Notes: generated by a model from the sequence alone, not told the origin. A stretch of 64,000 nt of DNA from Mesorhizobium sp. Root157 (GCF_001427385.1 NZ_LMGJ01000012.1:543623-607622), one strand, 5' to 3'; positions 8,314 through 17,760 are shown, numbered from the stretch's first letter. Numbers and translations are program-made.

Positions 8314-8404
8314 GGAGAGGTGGCCGAGTGGTCGAAGGCGCTCCCCTGCTAAGGGAGTAGAGGTCAAAAGCTTCTCGTGGGTTCGAATCCCATCCTCTCC
8401 GCCA
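8314..8404 (+). tRNA. tRNA-Ser (anticodon GCT)
   Basis: Acceptor stem GGAGAGG (8314-8320) pairs with CCTCTCC (8394-8400), followed by discriminator G and an encoded CCA. Anticodon stem CTCCC/GGGAG encloses the loop CTGCTAA with anticodon GCT at 8348-8350, reading AGC/AGT serine codons. The long variable arm (about AGAGGTCAAAAGCTTCT) is the class II shape expected of serine tRNA, and GGTTCGAATCC forms the T loop. The total is 91 bases. Confidence 0.96.
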
Positions 8405-8623
8405 TCCTTGTTAAATCCCCCGCCAAGCCGTCCATCCGATGCCCCATCTGCCAGTTTCGGGATCGATCGGGCACGTTCCTTTTTTTCCAGGTCAGGCGAG
8501 AACTTTCAGATCTCGCCATTTGCCTTCACGGCTGCTCTGAGCGGTAAAGAGACAAAAAGCAAAGCTATTTCAAGACTTTACGGCGTCCGGCGTGCGGATT
8601 GTTGCGGCGATCTTCGTCGATTC

Positions 8624-8668
8624 TGACTGGAGGTCAGAAAATGAACATCAAGAGCCTTCTTCTCGGCT
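8624..8668 (+). repeat. Inverted repeat arm 2 (porin leader)
   Basis: Exact inverted partner of 7850-7894, covering the porin 2 ribosome binding site, start codon and the codons for MNIKSLLLG. The two arms enclose about 730 bases including the tRNA-Ser gene. Confidence 0.85.
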
Positions 8669-9625
8669 CCGCTGCGGCCCTGTTCGCAGTCTCCGGTGCG
8701 CGCGCCGCCGACGCTGTCGTCTGAATACGTCAAGATCTGCGACGTGTACGGCGCTGGCTACTACTACATCCCGGGCACCGAGACCTGCCTGAAGATCAGC
8801 GGCCTGGTTCGCTACCAGATCAGCTTCAGCGAAGATGACGATGGCTGGAGGAAGAACGCCCTTGGTCGCCTCAACGTCGACGCCAACAGCGAAACCGAAC
8901 TCGGCACGCTGGCCGGCCATCTTCGCCTTGAAAGCTCTGTGGATAGCAGCAATACCTCGGCCAATGTTGAATTGGTCCACGCGACCATCTCGCTCGGTGG
9001 CCTGTCGATGGGCTTGAACGACACCGCCTATGACTTCGGTCTCGACACGTCCAATCTGGGCGGCGCCGAATTCGACAGCTACGGTGGCGATTCGGTTCAC
9101 TTCGTCCGCTACACCTTCGATGCCGCCAACGGCATCTCGGCGACGATCTCTCTTGAAGAAGAGCATTACGATAGCGACTACGTTCCGAACGTTGTCGGTG
9201 CGGTCAATGTCGCGCAGGGCTGGGGCGGTCTGACCGTCGCTGTTGCCTATGACGACGACGACAACACGGGTGCCGACGACGAGTTCTTCCTCAAGGGTGT
9301 CGCTCGCATCAACGTCAACCCGCAGCTCGAACTCGCTCTGCTGGGTATCTATGAAAGCGGTAATGGCTTCTACTCGACCGGTTATGAGTGGTCGGTTGGC
9401 GCCTATGCTTCGTACAAGGCGACCGACAAAATCACGCTTGGCCTCGGCGGCCAGTACTGGGCTGATAGCCACGCTGTAGCTGGCGTCGACGCCTGGTCGA
9501 TCGGCGGCGACGTGAAGTACCAGATCGTCAGCGGTTTCTCGACCAAGCTGCAGGTCCAGTATGACGACGTTGACGGTGTCGATGGCAACTTCAACGGCTG
9601 GCTGCGCTTCGAGCGCTCCTTCTAA
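8641..9625 (+). pseudogene. Omp2-type porin (copy 2), frameshifted after the signal peptide
   Basis: Second Porin_2/Omp2-family gene. The ATG at 8641 (GGAGG upstream) opens MNIKSLLLGSAAALFAVSGA, then ARAADAVV, a normal signal peptide with an A-x-A cleavage site, but then reads TGA at about 8722. The mature part (EYVKICDVYGAGYYYIPGTE ... RFERSF) continues in another frame. Compared with copy 1, about 20 bases encoding VAEPEPA are missing; the length of 985 bases is one over a multiple of three. The only start for the mature frame is a GTG at 8696, which would give no signal peptide. It is probably inactive as given, unless the sequence or assembly is wrong here. Confidence 0.82.
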
Positions 9626-9849
9626 GTCGATGGACGCTATCTAAACAAACCGGGCTTGGGCGCGAAAGCGCTCGAGCCTTTTCATTCGGGCGGGCGCATT
9701 GAAGGGGGTTGGGTCAGTCTGATCGAGCGAAGCGGTCGAAATCGGGTCGGTTGCCAACCGGCTGCGGTTGCGGTCTCTGCTCGAAGCTCTTGAAAGGGCG
9801 AGCCCTTGTGGATAGGTGGGCCTATTCGCTGGGGGGCGCAAGGAAATCG

Positions 9850-10941
9850 ATGGATACCAATCGAATTCAAGAGGGGGGCACGTCCGGCCTGTTTCCGGAT
9901 TTTGCCGCACACGTCTCCAATATAAAATATCAATATGGAGCGGTGCGAGAGGTAAAATCCTACGGGATCGGAGAAATCTTCGCCACATACAAGGATGTAT
10001 TGTGGGAAGAGGGACGGCACAAATATAATGTAAGCTCGTTCATCGGAGAGATAGACGAGATTCTCCTTGGCGAGGAATTCAGTGCCTTCGACCAAAGCAC
10101 CCTGGACGGCCTGACTGCAACGTTGCGCCAACGCGGTAACAGCAACGCAACCATCAACAGGAAGATGGCTGCCCTCAGCAAATTGCTGCGCAAAGCGTAT
10201 AAGATGGGCGATATCCACAGCTTGCCGGAATTCCGCCGGCAGAAAGAAAGAGCAGGACGGATTCGTTTTCTCGATCGGGAAGAGGAAACGCGCCTCTTTG
10301 CCTCCATCCGTTCCCGCAGCGAGGACGCCTATCGGCTATCCGTCTTTCTGGTCGACACCGGATGCCGCCTCGGCGAAGCACTGGGATTGATCTGGAACGA
10401 TATCCAGGAGCATAGGGTCAGCTTCTGGATCACGAAGTCGGGCCGCAGCCGAACCATTCCCCTGACCGCCCGCGCCAAGGAAACCACCAGGATTTCGTTT
10501 GAAGGGCGCAGGCCGAAGGGGCCGTTCACCAGGCTGAGCCAACCCCAGTTCCGCGCGATCTGGAACGAGGCGAAGAACGAGGTCGGCCTGGCGACCGACG
10601 ATCAGGTCGTGCCACACATTTTGCGTCACACCTGCGCTTCGCGCCTGGTTCAGGGCGGCATCGACATAAGGCGTGTTCAGATGTGGCTTGGGCACCAGAC
10701 CTTGCAGATGACCATGCGCTACGCACATCTGGCGACCCACGATCTCGACGGCTGCGTTACCGTTCTCGAAACGCCCCCCGCCCCGCGTGAGCCCCTTGCG
10801 GCAAGTTGCCCCGACGCATCGAGCCCGGCGCCGCAGAAGGCCCGGGCTTCGTCAAAGCGTGATTCCGCCGCCGCCAAGGAAGCCGGCGAACCGGCCAAGG
10901 CCAAGGCGACGACCGGCAAGAAGGGCCGGGCCGCGCCATAG
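9850..10941 (+). CDS. Tyrosine recombinase (phage-type integrase) with basic tail
   Basis: A 363-residue site-specific recombinase. Residues about 40-130 form a SAM-like core-binding domain; about 140-300 form the catalytic domain with the complete active-site set Arg173 (DTGCRLGEALGL), Lys196, His256 and Arg259 (HILRHTCASRL), His282 and nucleophile Tyr291 (WLGHQTLQMTMRYAH). After about residue 305 comes a Pro/Ala then Lys/Ala-rich tail like a histone H1 tail. I start at the ATG at 9850; an in-frame start at 9709 is possible. The N-terminal third is less GC-rich than its surroundings. No excisionase, cargo or second attachment site is visible, so it is an orphan or domesticated enzyme. It sits 224 bases after porin 2. 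Confidence 0.88.
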   Translation: MDTNRIQEGGTSGLFPDFAAHVSNIKYQYGAVREVKSYGIGEIFATYKDVLWEEGRHKYNVSSFIGEIDEILLGEEFSAFDQSTLDGLTATLRQRGNSNATINRKMAALSKLLRKAYKMGDIHSLPEFRRQKERAGRIRFLDREEETRLFASIRSRSEDAYRLSVFLVDTGCRLGEALGLIWNDIQEHRVSFWITKSGRSRTIPLTARAKETTRISFEGRRPKGPFTRLSQPQFRAIWNEAKNEVGLATDDQVVPHILRHTCASRLVQGGIDIRRVQMWLGHQTLQMTMRYAHLATHDLDGCVTVLETPPAPREPLAASCPDASSPAPQKARASSKRDSAAAKEAGEPAKAKATTGKKGRAAP

Positions 10942-10953
10942 ACGTTTCGGTCT

Positions 10954-11862
10954 TCAGGTCGTCGCGCCGGACTGTTGCTCCGCCCGGTCGATGAAGGCTG
11001 CGATCGTCTGCGGCAATTTTCCCGTTTCAAGGAATGGGGCGTGGCCTTGGCCCGGCACGACCACGGTTTCCAGACCAGGATGGCGGCGCTGCATGTCCGC
11101 AAGCGTCGCGGCGGAAAGCAGTCGCGAGTTCCCGCCGCGAATGGCCAGCATCGGGATTGCCGCAAGCGCATCGAACTGCGGCCACAGCGTCGGCAAAGGC
11201 TGCGTGAAGTCGATGCCGGTAAGGCTATCCACCAGCGCTGCATCGAAATCAGGCAGGAATTGCCCGTTGTCCTCGCGGTAGATAGCGTGCGCCATGCGCT
11301 GCCAATCGGCCTCGGACAAGGCGGGAAAGTCGGCGCCATGCACCGCTTTTTGCGCTTCGACGGCTTGTGAAAAGCTGAGTGGGCGAGGCGAGCGCTGCAA
11401 ATAGGACTGGATATGGGCCAGTCCTGCCGCTTCGATGGCAGGGCCGATGTCGTTGAGCACGACGGCTTTCAGCAGGGCCGGCTGCATTGCGCCAAGCACA
11501 TGGATGATGAGGCCGCCGCGCGAAATGCCGATGAAGGCCGCCCGGTCGATGCCAAGCGCTGCGAGCCCGGCAAGCACATCGACGGCTTCCGTGCCGACAT
11601 TATAATTATGTGTGTTCGGGTCGCGGTCCGATTGACCGCGCCCGCGATAGTCGAACGCCACCACCTGGCGCGGCATCGGCGCATCTTGCGAGAGATAAAG
11701 CGCGAGTTCGTGAAAATCGCGCGCATTTCGGGTGAGGCCGGGCAGGCAGATCACCGGCCATCGATCTGGCCCCGGCTGCCCATAAATCCGGGCGTGAAGC
11801 CGCAGATTGTCGCTCGATTGGTAGAAGAAGTTCGAAAAGGGCTGGTTGCCGGCAGCGCTCAT
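10954..11862 (-). CDS. Alpha/beta hydrolase
   Basis: A 302-residue alpha/beta hydrolase fold protein. It shows the oxyanion-hole region PVICLPGLTRNARDF, the DYRGRGQSD motif, the nucleophile elbow GISRGGL (G-x-S-x-G with Ser), an acidic region (IRGGNSRLL) and the late histidine PGQGHAPFLE. The start at 11862 gives MSAAGNQPFSNFFYQSSDNL, the normal entry to the fold. It converges with the recombinase gene, with only 12 bases between the stops. Substrate unknown; esterase or lactonase type activity is typical. Confidence 0.88.
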   Translation of the reverse strand: MSAAGNQPFSNFFYQSSDNLRLHARIYGQPGPDRWPVICLPGLTRNARDFHELALYLSQDAPMPRQVVAFDYRGRGQSDRDPNTHNYNVGTEAVDVLAGLAALGIDRAAFIGISRGGLIIHVLGAMQPALLKAVVLNDIGPAIEAAGLAHIQSYLQRSPRPLSFSQAVEAQKAVHGADFPALSEADWQRMAHAIYREDNGQFLPDFDAALVDSLTGIDFTQPLPTLWPQFDALAAIPMLAIRGGNSRLLSAATLADMQRRHPGLETVVVPGQGHAPFLETGKLPQTIAAFIDRAEQQSGATT

Positions 11863-12012
11863 GATCGTCTCTGGGCTGTAGGGAGATCGATTGCTACAGG
11901 CGGTGGATGGCGTGGTCAAATGCGGCGCGCCATCTCCTGGCCGCACCCGGATTTTCAGCCCGTCCGGCTTTTACCAAAGAACTGTAGAAGGATGGGAGGC
12001 GGGTGCAGCGCG

Positions 12013-14097
12013 TTACCGGTGATCCTCTTTGCGGCCGTTGACGAGGTCGCCAGCGATGTCGAACGAGCCGGAAAGCCGCATCTTGTAGACTTCGTAATTC
12101 TCCATGACGCGCTGGACGTAGCTGCGCGTCTCGGCAAACGGGATTCGCTCGATCCAGTCGACGACCTGATCAAGATCCTTGCCGCGCGGGTCGCCGTAGC
12201 GCGCGATCCACTGCGCGGCGCGACTGGGGCCGGCATTGTAGCCGGCGAAGGTCAGTATGTAGGAGCCGTCGAAGCGGCCAAGCTGCTCGCCAAGGAAGGC
12301 CGCGCCCAGCGTGGCGTTGTAGCCGGCATCCGTGGTCAGCCGCATCGACGAGAACGGCATGCCCGCCTTCTTCGCCAGTTGCTCGGCCGTCGAGGGCATC
12401 AGTTGAAGCAGGCCGAGCGCTCCGGCCCCGGATACGGCGCCGACATTGAATTCACTTTCCTGACGCGCGATGGCATAGGCCAGCGCCTTGCCGGAACCCG
12501 AAATATCCGCTGCGGCCGGAATGACGCCGACAGGATGCGACAAGGCCCCGACATCGATACCGCGCTGGGCTGCGGCCTTGCCGATCCTGAGGGCCAGGAA
12601 GTGGTTGCCCTGCTTTTCGGCCATTCCGACCAGAAGCGCCAGTTCGCCGGGGCTGGCCAACTGGCCGGCGAGATCGAGATAGAGCCTGTCGGCATAACGC
12701 GGATAGCCCGCCGCTTCGAGCCGCCCTATGGCGCTGACGGCTTCGCGGGCGGAGAAATTCCGCCGGTCGGCATCGCTTGGGACAGGGTAGGCGATGTTGA
12801 GCACCTGCCGTCCGATGCGCTCGCCCGCAAGCTGGCCGTAGAAGGTGGTGCCGTAAATTGCAGCCTTGGCGAAATACGCCTTGGCATCGCCTGGCCCGCC
12901 GGCCTCGGCGGCACGGCCCAGCCAATAATAGGCACGCGAGCGCGAGATCGGACCTTCGGCGAGATCGGCGATCCGTTTGAAATGCTTCGACGCCAGCGTG
13001 GCATCGTTGAGGCCGCGTAGCGCATACCAGCCGGCATGGAATTCCGCATCGGCGGCATTGGTCGCACTTTCAGCGGCATGGGCGGCAACCAGCCGGTAGG
13101 CGGTTTTCATGTCGCCCTGGTCGACCAGTTCGCGCGACAGGACGCGCCGCTCGAGCCACCACTGGTCGGGATCGACGAGGGCGGCGCGGTCGGTCGGCGC
13201 CTTCAGCATGACTGTCGCCGCTGCCGTGAATTTATCCTGACGCCTCAAATATTTGGCTTCGGCGAAGAAGTAGCCGGCCGAGCGTTGGGCTTGAGGCACG
13301 GCCCTGAGCAGGGCAGGCGCATTCTTGTCGCCGCGTATGGTGGCGGCCCATGCGTCGGCGAGCGGCTGGGCACCGGCCGGCCCGGCGACGCGGAGCGCCG
13401 AATTGACGCGATCGGCATAGAACATGCGTTCCATGCGGAAGCGATGGTCGGCCTGCGGGATGAGCGCGCCGAACTCGGCAAGCATGGCCGTCTCGTCGGC
13501 AGGTTCCAGCCGTTCGGTGCGCCAGAAAGGCGAAAGCACGCTTACCGCGGCCTTGATGTTGCCAGCCGCCGCATAGGCACGGGCCAGCAACACGACGCCT
13601 TCGCGGGTTTGCGGCTGGCTGCCGTTGAAGGCTTCGATCACCGTGCCGGCGTCGGGATCTTCGCGATAAAGCGCGCGCTCGCTGTTTCGGCGCAGCAACG
13701 CGGCGCCTGGCCAATCCGGCAGCATACGGGCGGTAGCGGCGATATCTCCACTCGGCACGCTGCTGCCGCCATAGATGGCGATTGCCCAGGCCAGCACATG
13801 CCGGTCGAGGGAAGCGGCGGGGAGTTGGTCGCGTAGGGCGAGGGCGGCGTCGATGTCGCGCGCCGCAAGCGCGTCGAGGCCGTTCTTGAGCAGGGTAATG
13901 TCGGCAGGCCGGGTGCGCGGCGCTTCGATCTCGGGAACAGGAATGGTTGCGGTCGATGCCGTGTCGAGCACCGTTCCGGCCGACAGGCTGGACAGCAATG
14001 CGGTCGCCGCGCCAAGAAACGCCAGGCGAAGCGGGCGTCTTCCGATCATGATACTGGTCAGCTTCCCGAACATCGTCACGGTTCGTTTGCAGGTCAT
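12013..14097 (-). CDS. slt: Soluble lytic murein transglycosylase
   Basis: A 694-residue periplasmic peptidoglycan-cleaving enzyme. A signal peptide lies near the N-terminus (RLAFLGAATALLSSLSAG); a long alpha-superhelical region like Slt70 follows (about 60-500); the C-terminal SLT domain contains the catalytic glutamate in AIARQESEFNVGAVSGAGAL and the motifs LLQLMPSTAEQ and FAGYNAGPSRA. The start is uncertain: in-frame ATGs at 14073 and 14049 are alternatives, none with a strong ribosome binding site, and 14049 gives the neatest signal peptide. It is divergent from dapA. Confidence 0.9.
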   Translation of the reverse strand: MTCKRTVTMFGKLTSIMIGRRPLRLAFLGAATALLSSLSAGTVLDTASTATIPVPEIEAPRTRPADITLLKNGLDALAARDIDAALALRDQLPAASLDRHVLAWAIAIYGGSSVPSGDIAATARMLPDWPGAALLRRNSERALYREDPDAGTVIEAFNGSQPQTREGVVLLARAYAAAGNIKAAVSVLSPFWRTERLEPADETAMLAEFGALIPQADHRFRMERMFYADRVNSALRVAGPAGAQPLADAWAATIRGDKNAPALLRAVPQAQRSAGYFFAEAKYLRRQDKFTAAATVMLKAPTDRAALVDPDQWWLERRVLSRELVDQGDMKTAYRLVAAHAAESATNAADAEFHAGWYALRGLNDATLASKHFKRIADLAEGPISRSRAYYWLGRAAEAGGPGDAKAYFAKAAIYGTTFYGQLAGERIGRQVLNIAYPVPSDADRRNFSAREAVSAIGRLEAAGYPRYADRLYLDLAGQLASPGELALLVGMAEKQGNHFLALRIGKAAAQRGIDVGALSHPVGVIPAAADISGSGKALAYAIARQESEFNVGAVSGAGALGLLQLMPSTAEQLAKKAGMPFSSMRLTTDAGYNATLGAAFLGEQLGRFDGSYILTFAGYNAGPSRAAQWIARYGDPRGKDLDQVVDWIERIPFAETRSYVQRVMENYEVYKMRLSGSFDIAGDLVNGRKEDHR

Positions 14098-14304
14098 TTG
14101 CGTCGGGCGTGTGGCGCAAGCCTAGGACGGGGATGTGAAGGGGCTGTAAATGGCGGCCTATGGGAAGCCGAATTTCACTGCTGGCCTTATCGGCTTTTCT
14201 TGCCGCACAACGGTGTCGAGACTATGGTGCGCCGCCCCGCTTTAGGCTAAAGCCGGCGCGAACGAAACAGATGGGAACCAAAGGGTTCCATGGAGTTGGA
14301 CACA

Positions 14305-15186
14305 ATGCTGAGAGGCTCGCTTACCGCGCTCGTGACGCCGTTCGAACAGGGCGGGCGTTTCGACGAGAAAGCCTTTCGCGCATTGGTCGAATGGCAGATA
14401 GCGGAAGGCACCAAGGGTCTGGTGCCGGTGGGCACGACCGGCGAATCGCCGACATTGTCGCATGACGAGCACCGCCATGTGGTGAAGGTCTGCGTCGAGG
14501 TGGCCAAGGGGCGGGTGCCGGTGGTTGCCGGGGCCGGGTCCAACAACACGCAAGAAGCGATCGGGCTGGTCAAATATGCCGAGAGCGTTGGCGCAGAGGC
14601 GGCACTTGTGGTGACGCCCTATTATAACAAGCCGACGCAGCGCGGGCTTTACGAGCACTTCGCCGCCGTGGCGCGGGCGAGCAGCCTGCCGATCATCATC
14701 TACAACATCCCGCCGCGCTCGGTCATCGACATGAGCCCGGAGACGATGGGCCGCCTGGCCAACGACTTCAAGAATATCGTCGGCGTGAAGGACGCGACCG
14801 GAAAGGTCGAACGCGTCTCCGAACAGCGCGCCACCTGCGGCAACGGCTTCGTCCAGCTTTCCGGAGAAGATGCCTCGGCGCTCGGCTTCAACGCGCATGG
14901 CGGCGTCGGCTGCGTTTCGGTGACGTCCAATGTGGCGCCGCGCCTGTGCGCGGAATTCCAGGAGGCCTCGCTTTCCGGCGATTCGGCCAAGGCGCTGGAA
15001 TTGCAGGACAGGCTGTTGCCGTTGCACAAGGCGATCTTCACCGATCCGGGCGTTGCCGGTGCGAAATACGCGCTGTCGCGGCTTGGCAAGATCGACAATG
15101 TCGTGCGCTTGCCGCTGGTGACGGCCGAACCCTCGACGGAACAGAAGATCGAAGCGGCGATGAAGTATGCCGGCTTGATTAATTAG
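14305..15186 (+). CDS. dapA: 4-hydroxy-tetrahydrodipicolinate synthase
   Basis: Condenses pyruvate with aspartate semialdehyde in lysine and diaminopimelate synthesis. The 293-residue (beta/alpha)8 barrel shows [27 protein letters not shown] with the active-site tyrosine, and [12 protein letters not shown] with the Schiff-base lysine. I choose the ATG at 14305 ([13 protein letters not shown], with GGAG nine bases upstream) as in related rhizobial proteins; an in-frame ATG at 14290 adds five residues. It is followed by smpB after 23 bases, the usual rhizobial order. Confidence 0.96.
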   Translation: MLRGSLTALVTPFEQGGRFDEKAFRALVEWQIAEGTKGLVPVGTTGESPTLSHDEHRHVVKVCVEVAKGRVPVVAGAGSNNTQEAIGLVKYAESVGAEAALVVTPYYNKPTQRGLYEHFAAVARASSLPIIIYNIPPRSVIDMSPETMGRLANDFKNIVGVKDATGKVERVSEQRATCGNGFVQLSGEDASALGFNAHGGVGCVSVTSNVAPRLCAEFQEASLSGDSAKALELQDRLLPLHKAIFTDPGVAGAKYALSRLGKIDNVVRLPLVTAEPSTEQKIEAAMKYAGLIN

Positions 15187-15209
15187 GCCGGGGGTCCCAC
15201 CTCAGCTTC

Positions 15210-15689
15210 ATGAACCAGGTCAGAAAAGCCGATCCCAACAGCAAGGTCGCCGCGGAAAACCGCAAGGCGCGCTTCAACTATGAGGTGCTCGATACGCTCG
15301 AGGCGGGCCTGGTGCTGAGCGGCACCGAGGTCAAGTCGCTGCGCGGCGGTCATGCCAATATCCAGGAATCCTACGCCTCTTTCGAGGGCGGCGAGGTGTG
15401 GCTGATCAACTCCTACCTGCCGGAATATCTGCAGGCCAATCGCTTCAATCACGAACCGCGCCGGCGCCGGAAATTGCTGGTCTCGAAACGGGAAATGGCG
15501 CGCCTGTCGCAAAGCATCGAGCGTGAGGGCATGACGCTGGTGCCGTTGAAGATCTATTTCAACGACAGGGGCCGGGCGAAGCTTTTGCTGGCGGTCGCAC
15601 GCGGCAAGAAATTGCACGACAAGCGCCAGACCGAAAAGCAGCGCGACTGGAACCGCGAAAAGGGCCGCCTGCTCAAGGAGCGGGGCTGA
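15210..15689 (+). CDS. smpB: SsrA-binding protein SmpB
   Basis: A 159-residue tmRNA partner in ribosome rescue. It has the OB-fold core with [39 protein letters not shown] and the basic C-terminal tail [18 protein letters not shown] that enters the empty mRNA channel. It is of normal family length and lies just downstream of dapA. No tmRNA gene is visible in this window. Confidence 0.97.
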   Translation: MNQVRKADPNSKVAAENRKARFNYEVLDTLEAGLVLSGTEVKSLRGGHANIQESYASFEGGEVWLINSYLPEYLQANRFNHEPRRRRKLLVSKREMARLSQSIEREGMTLVPLKIYFNDRGRAKLLLAVARGKKLHDKRQTEKQRDWNREKGRLLKERG

Positions 15690-15725
15690 GGCAGAGTCCC
15701 GCACGCGACCTTCCAGGCGTTGAAT

Positions 15726-16376
15726 CTATTTGCCGAGAAACTCGGCTATATCCTTGAACACGTTGACGAACATCTCTTCGGTCAAGACGCGGGTATTGGT
15801 GTTGTAACGCGAGCAGTGGTAGCTGGAAAACAGCGTCACGTGGCCGAGTTGGTGGCGGCCGCGATGCTTGAACGGGTGCGCGGCGACCCGCCCGCCCAGC
15901 GCCCGCACCACCGACTGATGCGCGATCGAGCCCAGCGCCAGAACGGCGCTGAGGTTGGAGAAGCGCTCGATGGTCGGGATGAGGAAGGTGCGGCAGGTGG
16001 CGATCTCCGGCCCGGTCGGCTTGTTTTGCGGCGGGACGCAGCGCACCGCATTGACGATGGCCGTATCGACAAGTTGCAGGCTGTCGTCGGGCCGGGCTTC
16101 GAAGCGCCCGCTGGCCAGGCCGAACCTGAGCAGCGTCGAATAGAGCAGGTCGCCGGCATAGTCGCCGGTAAAGGGGCGGCCGGTACGGTTGGCGCCGCGC
16201 AGGCCGGGCGCCAGCCCGACAATGAGCAGGCGCACAGCGTCTTCGCCTTGCGGCGGCAGGAAGGCCGGCACCGGGGCGTTGAACCATGTCGGTTCGCGTT
16301 CCCGCCATTCGGCGATGAAATCATGCAGGCGAAGGCATAGCGGGCAGTCGCGGCCCGGCTCCGGCGAAGCAGTCAT
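15726..16376 (-). CDS. Uracil-DNA glycosylase, family 5 (UdgB type)
   Basis: A 216-residue base-excision repair enzyme. The motif LIVGLAPGLRGANRTGRPFT identifies the family 4/5 group, and the GLAPG form with alanine rather than an acidic residue is that of family 5 (UdgB), which removes uracil and some other deaminated bases. Motif 2-like LFSSYHCSRYNTNT lies near the C-terminus, and cysteines (CPLCLRL, later CVPP and CRTF) fit the iron-sulfur cluster ligands. It converges with smpB and begins 12 bases downstream of the NYN-domain gene, so cotranscription is likely. Confidence 0.9.
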   Translation of the reverse strand: MTASPEPGRDCPLCLRLHDFIAEWREREPTWFNAPVPAFLPPQGEDAVRLLIVGLAPGLRGANRTGRPFTGDYAGDLLYSTLLRFGLASGRFEARPDDSLQLVDTAIVNAVRCVPPQNKPTGPEIATCRTFLIPTIERFSNLSAVLALGSIAHQSVVRALGGRVAAHPFKHRGRHQLGHVTLFSSYHCSRYNTNTRVLTEEMFVNVFKDIAEFLGK

Positions 16377-16388
16377 GATCCCGCCGCC

Positions 16389-16973
16389 TCAGTAGTCGTC
16401 GTCCTCGTCGGGCGCGGCAGGTTCGGGCCGGCGCAGCGGTCGTTCGCTGGGGTCGCGGCCGACCTCGGCCTTCAGCGTCGCGAGGTCGATGAAATGATCG
16501 GCCTGACGGCGCAGATCGTCGGAAATCATCGGCGGCTGCGACGCCATTGTGGAGACGATGGAGACCTTGCGGCCGCGCCGCTGCAGCGCCTCGACCAAGG
16601 TGCGGAAGTCGCCATCGCCGGAAAAGATGACGTAATGGTCGACCACGTCGGCCAGTTCCAGCGCATCGACGGCGAGTTCGATGTCCATGTTGCCCTTGAT
16701 CTTGCGGCGGCCGGCGGCGTCGGTGAATTCCTTGGCCGGCTTGGTGACGACCTTGAAGCCGTTGTAGTCGAGCCAGTCGATCAGCGGGCGGATCGAGGAA
16801 TATTCCTGATCCTCGACCAGGGCCGTGTAGTAATAGGCCCGGAGCAGGTAGCCGCGCTTCTGAAAGCTGGACAACAGCTTGCGGTAGTCGATGTCGAACC
16901 CAAGCGAGCGCGACGTGGCGTAAAGATTGGCGCCGTCGATGAAGAGAGCAATCTTCTCCCGGGGGTCGAACAT
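16389..16973 (-). CDS. NYN domain (LabA/DUF88-like) putative ribonuclease
   Basis: A 194-residue NYN-domain protein with a PIN-like nuclease fold. The acidic active-site residues are visible in IALFIDGANLYATSR, NMDIELAVDALELAD and FSGDGDFRTLVEALQRRG. I chose the ATG at 16973 because it follows AAGGA at good spacing and gives MFDPREKIALFIDGAN. The C-terminus ends in a short acidic DEDDDY tail. Family members are thought to cut RNA; the target here is unknown. It lies upstream of and close to the uracil-DNA glycosylase gene. Confidence 0.87.
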   Translation of the reverse strand: MFDPREKIALFIDGANLYATSRSLGFDIDYRKLLSSFQKRGYLLRAYYYTALVEDQEYSSIRPLIDWLDYNGFKVVTKPAKEFTDAAGRRKIKGNMDIELAVDALELADVVDHYVIFSGDGDFRTLVEALQRRGRKVSIVSTMASQPPMISDDLRRQADHFIDLATLKAEVGRDPSERPLRRPEPAAPDEDDDY

Positions 16974-17304
16974 TGGAAATATTCCTTGTCGAAAATAGGC
17001 AGTGGTCAAATAATCTGGAACAGGGCATCGCCTCTAACAAAGAAGCGACATATCCTTGCCCGTCCAGATTACGTCATCTTCCGAAATAACGTCAGCTTCG
17101 TGGCATTCCAGCCGGCAGGATGGCGAGACAAGCGAATTTGATCGGCCATGGCGGCGGCGGGCGCACATAAGGATGGCGGGCGCGCACCTGCCGGCGCGTC
17201 GGGCCAGTGCATCATGCCAATGCATCATGCTTGTATTTTTTCGGTAACCGGGTTATGGACCGCGCCTGTTTTCCATCAAATCCTTCGCATGAAAGGGGCA
17301 TCCA
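16974..17304. other. Intergenic region upstream of rpoZ
   Basis: 331 bases between divergent genes. It contains the direct repeat TGCATCATGC (17208-17217 and 17221-17230) followed by TTGTATTTTTTCGG, a possible control region for rpoZ. I see no gene or structured RNA. Confidence 0.45.
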
Positions 17305-17706
17305 ATGGCCCGCGTGACCGTTGAAGATTGCATTGACAAGGTCGACAACCGCTTCGAACTGGTCCTTCTGGCCGGCCACCGCGCCCGCCAGATCAGCCAG
17401 GGCGCGCAGATCACCATTCCGCGCGACAACGACAAGAACCCGGTCGTCGCCTTGCGCGAAATCGCCGACGAGACGCTCTCGCCCGGCGATCTGAAGGAAG
17501 ATCTGATCCACTCGCTGCAGAAGCATGTCGAGGTCGACGAGCCGGAGGCTCCCGACAGCGACGTCATCGCCGACCAGTCGGGTGCGGCCGTTGCAGCCGA
17601 TGCCGACGAGCCGGAAGAAAACATCACTTTCGACCGCATGACCGAAGAAGACCTGCTGGCCGGCATCGAAGGACTGGTTCCGCCCGAAAAAAGCGACGAT
17701 TACTGA
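17305..17706 (+). CDS. rpoZ: RNA polymerase omega subunit
   Basis: A 133-residue RNA polymerase assembly subunit: [20 protein letters not shown] then [14 protein letters not shown] and [19 protein letters not shown] are the conserved core. The C-terminal half is an acidic extension typical of alphaproteobacteria. It precedes the (p)ppGpp synthetase/hydrolase gene, and omega is part of the ppGpp site on RNA polymerase in proteobacteria, so the two neighbours are functionally linked. Confidence 0.97.
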   Translation: MARVTVEDCIDKVDNRFELVLLAGHRARQISQGAQITIPRDNDKNPVVALREIADETLSPGDLKEDLIHSLQKHVEVDEPEAPDSDVIADQSGAAVAADADEPEENITFDRMTEEDLLAGIEGLVPPEKSDDY

Positions 17707-17760
17707 TCGTCCGGGCGGATTCGGGGCCTTCCGATCCGCAGCGTTCACAGCTATTTATGA

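Noticed and set aside
8314..8404. tRNA-Ser as the attachment site of an integrated element driven by the nearby recombinase
   Set aside because: No second copy of the tRNA 3' end was found in the window, a porin lies between tRNA and recombinase, and the flanking genes are core genes.
8696..9625. Porin copy 2 translated from GTG 8696 as a full gene
   Set aside because: This start gives no signal peptide and no ribosome binding site, while a well-placed ATG with a true signal peptide lies upstream in another frame; a frameshift is the better reading.
11413..13020. A 535-codon open frame on the plus strand
   Set aside because: Antisense to the hydrolase and lytic transglycosylase genes, both of which have clear catalytic motifs.
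17208..17230. Short direct repeat TGCATCATGC as a CRISPR-like or iteron array
   Set aside because: Only two copies with a three-base gap; at most a regulatory site.
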